This document shows positions 47,001-58,300 of a DNA stretch of 64,000 nt, in pieces. The DNA is taken from NCBI GenBank assembly GCA_029448655.1, contig JACCLO010000030.1:83787-147786 (forward strand). The letters run 5' to 3'. Origin of the DNA: Wolfiporia cocos (Eukaryota > Basidiomycota > Agaricomycetes > Polyporales > Phaeolaceae). The translations under genes and the position numbers were made by a program. Within the stretch, counting starts at the first letter, position 1. Every line of letters starts with the position of its first letter. The notes beneath the pieces are model-generated. The model worked only from the letters and a program-made list of their open reading frames with translations, ran no database searches and was not told where the DNA came from.

Positions 47001-48437
47001 TGAGCAATTGGGAATCCAACGGTCAATGACAACCGCCTATCACCCGCAAGCGGATGGCCAGACGGAGAGAGTTAACCAGATCCTGGAACAATATCTTAGA
47101 TGTTACATCGATGTTATTCAAAAGGATAACTGGTCATGGTTTCTCCCAACGGCTGAATTCGCGTACAACAACGCGGCTAGTGAGACAACAAAGAATAGCC
47201 CATTCTTTGTCGAACTAGGAAGGCACCCTAATGCAGGACCTACGAATTTACGTCCAACACCATACACGGACCTAAATGTCATTGCTTACGAACGATGGTC
47301 AGCACAAGAACAAGCTAAGGCAGCAATGAAATTGGCTGCTGAACGCTGGTCTTGGTACTACGATCAACATAAGCGCTCGGTACCGTTTAAAGTCGGCGAC
47401 AAAGTTCTCGTTGACGCCCGTAGCTGGCAAGACTCCGAAAGAAGTCTTAGTCCACGCTATTTGGGACCATTAAGGATAATTGAACAATTATCTCCGGTCA
47501 CCTTTAGGGTACACATGGACGAGCAATACAGGGCTTATCCACCCAGTATTTCACGCTTCCAAGTTGGTCATGTACAAGGACCCGGTGCATCAGAAAAAAC
47601 CAGAGCCTCAACCAGAAATGGTCGACGGCGAGGAGTTATGGGAAGTCGAGAAGATCTTAGATCATCGTCTCCGCGCAGGAAGAGTTGAATACAGAATCCG
47701 ATTGGAAGGGATTCGGTATCAATGACGACTCCTGGGTACGCGAAGCGGATCTCGACTCGGCATACGACATTTTGCAGGAATACAAGGCTTCACACCCTAT
47801 TCCAATGCAGGATGTCCCCCTCAGGCGATCAGCTAGAAGGAAAGAAGCAGTTCATGTCTTCGACCCTGACAGCGACGACTGGGAAGCCGACGAATGCACG
47901 TGGCCAGACGACTGGCCGCAGTATCGCGAAGAATTTGCGAAGGACCCTAAGCAACGCATGGTTAGACACCCCGACGGGGGATGGATGTCAGCGGACATTA
48001 ACCAAAACGCGGATTTGAAAATCGTAGTCGGTGAAGGCGGCCGAATGCCGGAAAAAGGAACCAAGGACTCGGTTGGGTTTGACCTGTACACTGCAACAGG
48101 CGACGTTCTGCCAGCTCACGGGCAGACAGAATACAACACCAAACTGAAAATCCAGGTACCTTTCGGCACTTACGGACGTATCGCCCCCCGCTCTAGTCTC
48201 GCACGCAAAGGCATAGACGTAATGGGTGGCGTTATCGACCACGATTATCAAGGCGAAGTAATCATCATTCTCCGGAATCACTCCGACATATCTATCGATA
48301 TTCGGGCCGGCGATAAGATTGCCCAGCTAATCTGCGAAGTTGCAAAGGACCCGCATATTACGCTACACGGAAAATCTTACTTTGAAAAGATTAAATCCGA
48401 GCGCGGTACTGGTGGATTCGGCTCCACAGGAAAGTAA
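44100..48437 (+). pseudogene. pol: Pol of element B: protease-RT-RNase H-integrase-chromodomain-dUTPase
   Basis: Protease has ALIDTGASISVID (DTG at 44309-44317). RT has YLDDILVF (45434) and the CNAPSTFQ block. RNase H has EADSSDYATGAVL, DKELLAIIRALEEW and [10 protein letters not shown]. Integrase has the HHDH...CDTC zinc site and the IISDRGPQFAA and QADGQTERVNQ core. The chromodomain starts WEVEKILDHR (47640) and continues in the next frame (DDSWVREADLD). The dUTPase (48060-48434) has DSVGFDLYTA, TYGRIAPRSSLA, GGVIDHDYQGEV, GDKIAQLI and ERGTGGFGSTG, so all five motifs are present and uninterrupted. Frameshifts occur near 44430, 44640-44810, 45130, 45578, 46600, 46765, 47530 and 47690. Confidence 0.93.
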
Positions 48438-48460
48438 TCGTTCCATTAGGGACAATGAAA

Positions 48461-48476
48461 CCTGAAGAGGGGGTAA
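48461..48476 (+). other. Polypurine tract of element B
   Basis: GAAGAGGGGGTAA lies directly before the 3' LTR. Confidence 0.75.
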
Positions 48477-49176
48477 TGTCACAGATTTGGGACATGCCAC
48501 TATTTTTCCCGTATTTTTACCTATTTATCTGGTATTTCTACGACCTTGTAGACATTTACGCTGCTAAGCGCCCGTCTACACGTACACGCAACCAAACAAC
48601 ACGTACACAACGCGGTATACGTCCACCTGTCATAACAACACGTACATAACACGCTTGTACGCGTCAATGACTCAGCGGACTAACCTCCGGTGTCACGCGC
48701 CTTACTCATATCCCGGTACCGGGCTATGTCAGTACAATTGGATAAGCGGCCCGCTCGTTATCACATGCCAATGCCCTCACGATTACTCATATTCCCGATA
48801 CCGGTATATAAGAATCACATGCATGGCTTACTAACGTAGCTACAGCCACTTCCACAACATGGACCTACGGTCCAAACAAACGATCTTACTGGTGCGGCCA
48901 TTACCGGCGCACATGGTCTATTGTAGTTTACGACTTAACCATATTAGTTATGTCTGCGCACAGACCACCTTCATGTTTGGCTCCCTTACCGGTAACCAAA
49001 CAAAGCATGTATATAAGTAGGGCTATCACTGCGGATAAGCCTTAGATTTGTTCTCTGCATTCGCACAGTTACATAACATCTCTGCTTGCGCCCACTAGTC
49101 TCCTCACCAACCTCCAGCAACTCCTTCAAGTCGCCTATAAGGTTATAGTGTGAGTCCCACAGTCTAGTCTGTGTCA
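48477..49176 (+). repeat. 3' LTR of element B
   Basis: A 700-bp near-identical partner of 39162-39860, followed by the target duplication GTTTG. Confidence 0.95.
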
Positions 49177-49181
49177 GTTTG

Positions 49182-50367
49182 CAGAAGCACTTGAAGAGCT
49201 CCAAGAAAGCTCACCTTGTGATGACAGAGCAATCAGCACAATGAAGCAAGCAAAGCCTGGCTATGTCTTTTGCCTGACACCACACCGACTGCCTATCCTC
49301 TAGCTTTTCACAAAGCATGCATCACAGCACCATTTTCTCCCTAAATGGCATGGGCAGAGCTGAACATCCAAGGACATTCGACAAGATGCTATTGATGAGA
49401 TGTATCAACACTATAAACTCAATAATCTTCATGAGGTATGAGCTTACCTCTGGAGCTCCTGGTACTCGCATGATTGCTGGTGTCTCTGGGTGCATGTGGT
49501 GTACACATCAAGCATACCATGCAAGTGTATAACAATGATGGTTGAGGTGCTCTGGCAGAATCTCAAGCAGCTAGTTCTGCACTGCTATAATCACCTGCCC
49601 ATTGATCTCACCATGCATGCAATCATCACAAAAGTGCTCCCGCCATATCAACTGACCCTTGCACAGATCATTACAAAGCATTGTGAAGGGCATTCATGAT
49701 CACTTACCCATATGCAAGAAGCCTTCAGAAGGTCACGGGAACATCTTGCTCAGACTCCAATTAACAGCATCTACAATACAGACATTATGACGTGGACATG
49801 CAACTGTGGAGCTCAGAAATATCATGTGTACCTTCTCTACAAGCACCTTGTGCAAGAAGTTTCCACACCTATACCATCATCGTGGTGGGTCACAGTGCAG
49901 TGGCTCCATGTTCAGCCATTCTACACCGTCATGGTGAATGGCATAGTCGCACCTCCACCGGAGTCTACCAGAGATCATGCATGGATGGAGTGAATGCCCC
50001 ATGTTCTGGTGCTGACACCATCTGGCAGCTGGGACGATCCAATCATGCTTCAAGATTCCGACACCAAAGAGGCCCCTGTAGTGTCATTGCCAGTACTTCA
50101 GCAGATCATTGAGCCAAAAGTGAGAGACTCACCAGTTTGTTATCACATTTCAGATACTCTCCTCGCCTCAAAAGGGCCCACCAACTGGTCGTGATGGATT
50201 GCTGCGCACATGAGCTGGCAGCGGCAGTGGGTTTGCAGTATGTATATAACAAGTAAAATAGAGATATACTCACCTTCACATCCTAGCCTGACAATCAAGA
50301 CCAAACAGACATAGAATATGCTATACACAAGTTGCACCAGGCAGCCGAGATTATTGAGCAGCAGAGG
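49182..50367 (+). pseudogene. MULE-type transposase, 3' part with degenerate SWIM finger
   Basis: It continues the gene interrupted at 39161: AEALEELQESSPCDDRAIST, then DEMYQHYKLNNLHEVWAYLW, TMMVEVLWQNLKQLVLHCY and LPPYQLTLAQIITKHCEGH. A SWIM-like motif, TWTCNCGAQKYHVYLLYKHL, keeps CxC and the His, but the Cys before the His is Tyr. The end KLHQAAEIIEQQR is cut by the solo LTR at 50368 and resumes after it. Numerous frame changes and stops make it a dead transposase. Confidence 0.7.
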
Positions 50368-50970
50368 TGACACGGGAACATACTTGTGACCATGCTACCC
50401 ATGCTAGTGGGGATGCCTCTATACCTTCTAACCTAGGCCTAAAGGCTACCCATCCTTGTAGGGGAGAACAGGATGGCTTGTCTATTGAGACGACCTGCCA
50501 TGAAGCCCGAGGTACTGACCCATGAGTGTACCGGTATGCCCCCAGACTAGCAGGCTAAAGACAAAACTAGGAGATGCAATAAATAGAGACCCCCATGTCC
50601 AAGTAGGATGCAGCAGGCTTGTTGCAGAGCAGTCCGCTGGCTCACACGCACATGCAGCAGAGGGTTGAGAGGTTCCCAGGGGACATGCCCCCTAGGCCGA
50701 GAAGAGTAGAACTGAGGAGTAATCCTCAGATTCTACCTACTTATATACATGGAGATGCTACGTACTGTAGCTACAAGGCCTGACCTAATGGCGTGGCCTG
50801 TGCATACTGTGACTGTGTCTCACATGACTAGGTAATGCTGTAACTACTCAGTGATGACATGTGACCATATTGAGATAAGATAAGTGAATGCTTATCTACC
50901 TATGCATGTGCATCTCCCTAGCGCTAGCCTAGCATTAGCGTATATCCTAGGGGTGGAGTTTCTGGTGACA
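50368..50970 (-). mobile_element. Solo LTR in the MULE gene, TSD AGAGG
   Basis: A 603-bp minus-strand LTR (TGACACGGGA...TCTGGTGACA) flanked by AGAGG (50363-50367 and 50971-50975). Confidence 0.9.
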
Positions 50971-51342
50971 AGAGGACAATTGCAGAGCCATGTTTCATCT
51001 GATGTGCACTCCAAGTTGTGTGCTCCACAATAGAGTGGGTAGAGGACATAGAAGCTCATGTTAGCCACCACACTATGCCAGTGACTAATGTGCGAGGTTG
51101 CTGCCAAACACAATCCATAAATACAATTGGTTACAAGTATATATGCTAGTAATAAGACTAAAGCTTGTGCGCATACCTGCATTGCCCCTCTAGTAGTTAA
51201 CTTGTGCATGGTGTGGTGTGCACTAAGCACCCATCCACAGCATCAGTGCACCAGCCACAGCAGAGTTTATAAATGCCATGCAAACTCGCTGGGACATTAA
51301 CCTCAAGTTATGAGCCAGACCCTCTCATGTGTGAGCTCACAC
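50971..51342 (+). pseudogene. MULE transposase tail, degenerate
   Basis: Directly after the solo LTR the frame continues TIAEPCFI. Short protein-like pieces follow, including one (MQTRWDINLK) that also occurs in minus translation near 35720. Bounded on the right by another solo LTR. Confidence 0.4.
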
Positions 51343-52305
51343 TGACACAAAATGCCAAGGGTGTACCGTCATCTAGAGTTGTCACATAGAGCAGAACCCT
51401 TGGACTAGCATGCATAAGACTTGGAGTAAAGAGAGGACAAGCCTCATCATCGAGAATAACAGCTCTGTGACACAGACATACCCTGTGTCTGTGGGACTGG
51501 CCCTGCTGGGGATCTCGTATATGCCTGCTGGCGTGTCCTAGTATTGTCGTTGACTCTGGGTGCTCAGTTAGAGGGATGACAGCTAGGGGTTGTGGCATTT
51601 GTCCAGTCAAGTCAGATGAGCAGCACAGCAGAGTGGCCCATAGCCATAGAGAATGAAAGGGGCTGGTTAGGCCCAATTGCCGAAAATCCTAAGAATGAGG
51701 CATAAGGCCTCATTTGTCATACTTTATATACATCTGCGTGTACGCTAGTGTGTCTACCCTGAAGTGCTGATCTGTGCGCAGTAACTATGAGGTCAGGCAT
51801 AACAGTAACTAGTCATGAGTATGTAATGAAAGTGTGACCATGTTATGGGTAGAGGCACGTGCGCCTACCCTAAGGGCGCTGATCGACGAGTGGTGCAGGG
51901 TTGTTACAGTAACTACAGGACGAAGGGGAGAGGAATACCATAGTGTAGAGGGGCACATGCATGTACAGCAGTGCTCATAAAGCTATAGTGAGGGTGAATT
52001 CAACAGTAATATATCTGTGACACTCTGGGGAGTAAGCCCCAGAGTGTCACAGCTTAAGTACATGAGGAACACTGTCACTGTATACTAGAGACCCACCCTA
52101 AAGGCAGGGTCTGTGCGTATTGCTGAGTGCTACCTAAGTCATGTGCTGTAGTATCTAAGCTACTGACCATGTGACCATCTATGGGTGGGGCGACCTGTAC
52201 CATTACGCTACACTGCTAAGTCCATACAAAGACACATGATGGGGTACTACCCAAGAACGTGGGTTTGAGACAGGGGGGGGGTACCTCTTTTCAGAATCTG
52301 TGACA
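51343..52305 (-). mobile_element. Solo LTR, TSD CACAC, carrying a nested LTR
   Basis: The ends are TGACACAAAA...AATCTGTGACA, with CACAC at 51338-51342 and 52306-52310. Without the nested insertion and its duplication the LTR is about 403 bp. Confidence 0.88.
51468..52022 (-). mobile_element. Nested solo LTR, TSD CTCTG
   Basis: A 555-bp LTR (TGACACAGAC...ATCTGTGACA) flanked by CTCTG (51463-51467 and 52023-52027), inside the older LTR. Confidence 0.9.
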
Positions 52306-52310
52306 CACAC

Positions 52311-52869
52311 AAGCCCTCATTGAATGTGTATGAGAATGAGAGTGAGGCTGAGTATGCAAATCCCCAGAGATGCAATGGTTGACACAGGCCAGGTGTGGGA
52401 ATGGAGAAGCTCAAGGTGCCAAAGTTCAACACTGTTCTGCTACCCCCATCACTGAAGGAGAATTGTCTGCAGACGCTGGGCACACTTTCTGTTGTCAATC
52501 TTGTGCCAATTACTACAACTAACTTATCACCTGATGATGTACACTAGCCAATCAGGTGTGAGTACTGGTTTGGCATGCCAAGTGTGGTGAGCATGTCAAG
52601 CAGCACATTGGATGTCAATTATGGAAGTGCAGGACTGATATCACAAGACGCACCATGGACCCAATGCAATGTGCTCATGAGTGGCAATATAGCCACTCCC
52701 CCAAAAGGGCTATGATAACAGCTTGGCTGTTATCAAGGGTCCGGCTATATCTGCAGTTCATATTCCCATGCTTGGTGCCTATTGTATTCAGGTCACCACC
52801 TTAGGGGGAATATACCCTAGTTACTGCTCCATAACGTCCTAGTATCTAGCGTGACCTAGATTTGTGACA
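52311..52869. repeat. Degenerate sequence ending in an LTR-like terminus
   Basis: The right end ATTTGTGACA (52860-52869) matches minus-strand LTR ends, and the interior shares a TAACAGCTTGGCTGTTA palindrome with the LTR at 34187. The left end and a target duplication were not found. A short protein-like piece (EKLKVPKFNTVLLPPSLK) is near 52410. Confidence 0.4.
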
Positions 52870-53003
52870 GAATTTTTCGAGCGAGAGTTCATGGCAATGG
52901 CTCTTGATACCTCCCATGTGGTGCCAGAATTGGATGAACCGATACTCCGAGAGATTTGTAAAGCATTGCTAGACAACAAGGTCACTAAGGATTACAAGGA
53001 GCT
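52870..53003 (+). pseudogene. Gypsy pol fragment (RNase H-integrase spacer)
   Basis: The frame includes REICKALLDNKVTKDYKEL, nearly the same as the spacer before integrase in elements B and C (for example KALLDNEVTKDYKGLLES). It is cut on both sides by LTR sequence. Confidence 0.65.
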
Positions 53004-53441
53004 TGTCACAAAGTGGCATAGGCTCACTACCATCTAATATACCCCCAATACCGAATAGGTAGAGTACAACACCTAGTTGCTAAGGGGCCTTGGGGCCATA
53101 GCGAGGCGAGGTGGGCACACAAGACCAGCAAGACTAAGAATGCCAGCTAAGAGGGGAAACGCCCCCAACAACGAGATTGACAAGTCTGAGGTGTAAGCCT
53201 CAGACGACATACTATATACATGAGGATGAGCGCAGGTGGGCCTTAGGGCCTACCCTAACGTAAGGGTCCATGCACTATCTACACAGCCTCTGTATATGTA
53301 AGCAAGTCATGTGCCTCTAGGGTGCCACGCTATGCTAGATGTTATACCGCTATACTACCTGATGAGGGCCAAACCATCATGTGACTTCAGTACCACTAGT
53401 GCCTTGGTTTGATTACTGAAGGGGACCCAAAATCTGTGACA
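53004..53441 (-). repeat. Probable solo LTR
   Basis: It begins TGTCACAAAG inside the integrase-spacer frame and ends AAATCTGTGACA. Its middle resembles the minus-strand LTRs (GTAAGCCTCAGACGACATAC). The flanking pentamers GAGCT and CTTGC do not match, so the ends may be imprecise. Confidence 0.5.
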
Positions 53442-53476
53442 CTTGCTGCATCATTAAGACTGACTAGTCTGTGCCA

Positions 53477-53921
53477 TGTCACAGTATTTACAGGACATGG
53501 CCATTTTTCTGCTATTTATAGCAATTATTCTAGGATTTATACGTCTACCTATCAGTTATCAGGGACTTATCCCATTGCCAACCCTTATCACTTACACAAG
53601 GTACTTACACACTATTAAGCTGATACGACACATGCGACACGCTAGTCATAGACTATTAGTCAAGCTCTTCTATCAACCACGCGGCCTATCAATCCACATG
53701 GATAACACCAGAAGCAAGTCACGACATATGTCACCATGACAGACACGTCACCACTACGTCACCCAGTCTAGCCAGTCTAGCTAGACCACTACATCATCAA
53801 GGCACACTGCCTATGACATCATGAGCACACCATGCTCATGCAACTATGGCACCATAGCTAAGTATAGCCAACAGGCTTTACTGCTATTGGCTGGCAACCC
53901 AATCCCGATCACGGATCACGG
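53477..53921 (+). repeat. Truncated LTR related to that of element D
   Basis: TGTCACAGTATTTACAGG and the following AT-rich segment parallel the first 150 bases of the D LTR. It is cut at 53922 by element C. Confidence 0.6.
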
Positions 53922-55307
53922 TGACACAAACCCAAACCTAATACTCACTAATAGTGTTTCTTGAGGGCGGCTTAGAGGTATACACACACAAGAAGAGATA
54001 GCAAGTAAAAGTGTATGAGCGATGAGGTTGCTTGTTAGGCAGTAGCTCAATATCGAGGAGAACAGAACTGAGTTGTAACGCTCAGACTGTTCCAGTATAT
54101 ATACATGCTGACACAGAACAGTCTGTGGGACTCACCACTTATCCTCCAGTGGGGAGGGAGGTAAGGTAGACTATTCTAGTGCAGCTAAGTGAGAGGATTC
54201 TTAGGCGCATAGCCTAGAAGAATAGAACTAAGACGTATAGGACGCTTAGTCCCTATCTTATATACATGTTTGGTACTACTATACAGTATGTACCTAGTAT
54301 GGCGTTGTGGCTGAGTAACCATCAACGGAAGGAAGATCCATCTACGAATAGAAGGGTTAGCATGTGATACTGGTACGGTATCGGCATAAGGCATAGATGT
54401 GTGATTGTGCTAGAAATAGACCGTGGTAAGCCGGTAATGGCGAACCTATCATATTACCTGTAGACATTCACATGGGGGCGGTTGAGACCAGTATGACGAC
54501 AAGGCCGAAGGCCGAGTCTTGAGGGGTAACTGCCATAGGCTGTATCCCGGGGAATGACTAAGGCGGAGCGCCGAGCCATTAGTGCCATTGGTCGTAAGCC
54601 CGAGGGCTAGACTGATGACGAGGGTATGATGCCAGTATGGTGCCATGTGTCTATACATAGGTCGGGACCTAGACATATGATGGTGGTGACATCATGATGA
54701 TATCATAGTCTGGACAAGACCGTAGGTCTAGTCCATGACGTAGGTTATGACGTGGTACGGTTGCAAGCCGGACGTGTCATGGGGCATGACTAGCGTGTAA
54801 GCGCTGTGTCATTCTAGCTTAGTAGCGCATAAGCGTACGTTGAGAAGCCGTAAGGGCAATAATAACCGTAAGGTTATAGCCGTATGGGATAAGTACTGGA
54901 TAACTCGTAGTTATGCGTATAAATACCGGATAAATGGCTACGGATAGCGGAAAAATAGGGCGTTTAGATAATACTGTGACACATGCAATACAAGACCCCT
55001 AATACTACTAGGACCTACGGTACTATGGTATGAGTCAGGTTGCATGTGACCGTAAGTGATAACGTATGCGCTATGACTATGAATGAGTCAGATGGCAGGT
55101 GACTCTACAAGTGTAATGAGTCAGCGGTCACACATATGAGCATTAACATGTGATATCTGTGGAATGGGATGGAACCTGCTAGAAGGTTCCGTCGGCATCT
55201 AGTTCTACTGGGTCACGTGATCTACAAGTATCCGTGCTACGCTAACTATGCTACAAACTGGACTACAAGTCTAGGAAAAATAGGGAAAAATATAGGAAAA
55301 TTTGTGA
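53922..55307 (-). repeat. 3' LTR of element C, interrupted
   Basis: The plus-strand ends are TGACACAAAC (53922) and AATTTGTGACA (55307). Without the nested solo LTR 54109-54981 and one CATGC copy it is about 508 bp. Confidence 0.8.
54109..54981 (-). mobile_element. Solo LTR nested in the LTR of C, TSD CATGC
   Basis: An 873-bp LTR (TGACACAGAA...ATACTGTGACA) flanked by CATGC (54104-54108 and 54982-54986). In minus sense it carries GTTCTATTCTTCTAGGC at the predicted transcript start, like the LTR of D. Confidence 0.93.
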
Positions 55308-55318
55308 CATTACCCCTC
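55308..55318 (-). other. Polypurine tract of element C
   Basis: In minus sense AAGAGGGGTAA, directly before the LTR start TGTCACAAAT. Confidence 0.75.
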
Positions 55319-55344
55319 TTCAAGATTTGCGGTCCCTGCAAAGG

Positions 55345-58300
55345 TTACTCGGTGATCGGTGGTTCGACATCTTGCCACTTGCTCGCTGAGGGCTCCATCA
55401 GGCGGTCCCAATCCTCATAGTCATGAGGGAGTATTTTGACTTCTCCCAAGTGTCTACCAGTATGACCAAAGCCTTTGTCACCACGAGCTGTGTCCTTCAA
55501 GTATTGTTGATTGTACATGTAGGTTGTACTATGGTGGATTTCTGGTTGAGGGACAGGTTGCAGAAGTAATTGTGCTATCTTGTCCCTATGGTTAACCATG
55601 TATGGATATCCGGTGAAGTTGTAGAGCATGACTATCACTTCTCCACAGTAATCCCAGTCTATGACTCTGCCTTGTACCTGTATGCCCTTCTTCGCCATGC
55701 TAGAATGTGTCTCCAGTTTGCCGCTGAATCCATAAGGGAATAGGATTCTTAGGTCTGTTTTCACGAGCATGGTGGTGTGAGGGTTTATCCTGGTAGCTTC
55801 GGCTGAGTAGATGTCAAATCCGGTGGCATGTTCAGTGCCTCTTTCTGGATATGTGCCCTGGGGTCCTACTGCGAATTCGAGATATTCGTTGAAGCAAGTG
55901 CCTTCTTCTACGGAGTTGCCGAATTTGTCCCGTACTAACCACTTCCGTACTTTCTTGCATTCTTCCGGAGTAAATTCACCTCTCTGCAGTGGCCAATCAT
56001 CTGGCCATAGATAACAATCCCCAACTTTCCAGTCTGGGTTGTCATCTGGTTCGAATACTTGAATATTGTGGGTGTGTCATCTTCGCGGAGCGGTATGTGC
56101 GTTAAGGGCATGTTCTGCCTTGTATTCGTCTACCAACTCCTTAGTGTTGACGAAGTCATCTTCATATTCCCATGTGTCTTTCCCATGGAGTACCCTAACC
56201 ATCGCACCAGGAATTGTAGTTTTCCTGAGGGTGTGAATCTGTGGTTGAGTATTTGCTCCACTTCGTATTCTCCTGACTTATCTGGTTCTGGAGCTTCTTC
56301 CTTGCCGGTATATGGTGTTAGCTTTGACGCATGGAAGACCGGGTGATAGGCTCGGTATTGGCCATCCATGTGTAGTCTGAAAGTCACGGGTGACAGTTGT
56401 TCGACTATTTTGAACGGGCCGATGTACCTGGGGGCCAAACTTCTTTCGGATGTTTGGTAATCCCTTACGTCTATCATAACCTTGTCTCCAACCTTGAAGG
56501 GTACTTTCTGGATCGATTGATTGTAATACCACTTCATACTGTCAGCTGCTAACTGCATTGCGGCTTTGGCTTGCTCCTGAGCGTTCCAACGATCGGTTGC
56601 AATTTCATTAAGGTCTGCTTTTGCCTGAATAGCTAAATCTGCTGGCCCAGCCTTTGGGTGCCTTCCCAACTCGACGTAGAATGGTGACATCTTGGTAGTC
56701 TCTGACGCTGCGTTGTTGTATGCAAATTCCGCCGTAGGCAGGAATTGAGACCAATTGTCTTTGCAATACGAGTTTACATAGCATCTGAGGTATTGTTCAA
56801 GTGTCTGATTCATTCTTTCCATCTGTCCATCTGCCTGTGGGTGATATGCCATAGTCATGGCATGTTCTATCCCTAGCAGTTTACACCATTCGCCGAATAG
56901 TTTGGATGCAAACTGCACTCCGTGATCGGAAATGATACGTTTAGGTAGCCCATGTATTGGGTAAAACCTTCTGTATAGGACTCTTACGGGATCCTTTGTT
57001 CCGAATTTGCTGGAGATGGGGAAGAAGCATGCTCGCTTGGTCAAGCAATTGACTACAACCATGATTCCGTCATACACCTTGTTGTCTATCTTCGACTTGG
57101 GTAGGTACATAATGAAATCCATGGTTATTATCTCCCATGGGGCTTCTGGTACTTCGTTAGGTATCAGGGGTCCATATGGCTTTTGCGGGCGATTCTTCAT
57201 TTGCTGGCATGTGTCGCATTCCTGTATGTATTTCTTTACCGAGTTGGTTAGTCCTGGCCACCAGTAATTACGTGAGATGAGTTTGTATGTCTTCCATCTC
57301 CCCATATGCCCTGCAGTAGGGTGGTCATGGTGTAATTGTAAGACCTTATTTCTAAGCTCTTCTGGTGCCTTGGGAACGTAGATCTTGTTATGGTACAAGA
57401 GTAGACCATTCTCGTAGTTCCAGTCTCTGAGAGACTTGCCGAATTCGTGAGGTCCTGACTCCAATAGGCCTTTGTAGTCCTTGGTTACCTCGTTGTCTAG
57501 CAATGCTTTGTGTATTTCTCGTTGGAGTTCGTCATCTGGGATTACCAACTGATGGAGGGGCTCGAACGCAAGGATGGCTAATTCTCGCGCAAAGTTAACA
57601 AAAAATTCCGGTTTCAACAGAATATTGTTCCTATTGTCGAGTTCCCCCCTCTTCATGGTCTGGTCTCCTGGACAGAGGGTCTGCAGTAAGCATGGTTTTT
57701 CCTGGTTTATGGTGCATGGAGAAGTTAAATCTTGACAGATATAATGCCCATCTTGTCACAGATCTGACATTTTTCCGCAATTAATTGCCATTTATCCGGT
57801 ATTATTACGCATACCTACGAGTTATCCTGTACTTATCAGTACAAGCCGACATGCCGGTGTAACCTAACAGTTATTACCTAAGCCCAAGAGTGCTTACGCG
57901 CTACTAAGCATCTATGACACGGCGCTTACACGCTAGTCATCAAGCATGACATGTTACATGACACTCTGTCACAAGACTAGACCTATGGTCTATTCTAACC
58001 CATGATACCATCATTACAAATAATGATATCATCATGACATCATATGGTCTAGCCCCTGGCTATGACATCACTATGATGTAACCCCTTCGTCATCATTACC
58101 AATTATGACACCATTGGACCTAGGCCTACAGCCCAGTCCAATCCATAGCACGCCATCATTACACAATAATGGCATCACTATTCTAGACCCATGGTCTAGT
58201 ACATTCCATGACATCATCATTTCCAATCATGACGTCATTATGATCCAGGCCTCCGGCCCGGTAACCATGTATGCGGATCTTCTGATCCATCCCTCGTATC

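Larger units (their letters stand above)
39162..49176 (+). mobile_element. Ty3/gypsy LTR retrotransposon B, complete but inactivated, TSD GTTTG
   Basis: A 10,015-bp element with LTRs of 699 and 700 bp that differ at only about six positions. GTTTG lies on both sides (39157-39161 and 49177-49181). Order: 5' LTR, self-complementary primer site, structured leader, an unidentified ORF1, Gag with zinc knuckle, protease, RT, RNase H, integrase, chromodomain, dUTPase, purine tract, 3' LTR. Several single-base frameshifts break ORF1, gag and pol although the LTRs are nearly identical. It is inserted in a MULE transposase gene. Confidence 0.96.

Noticed and set aside
53004..53441. Exact target duplication for this LTR
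   Set aside because: Flanking pentamers differ (GAGCT and CTTGC); reported only as a probable LTR.
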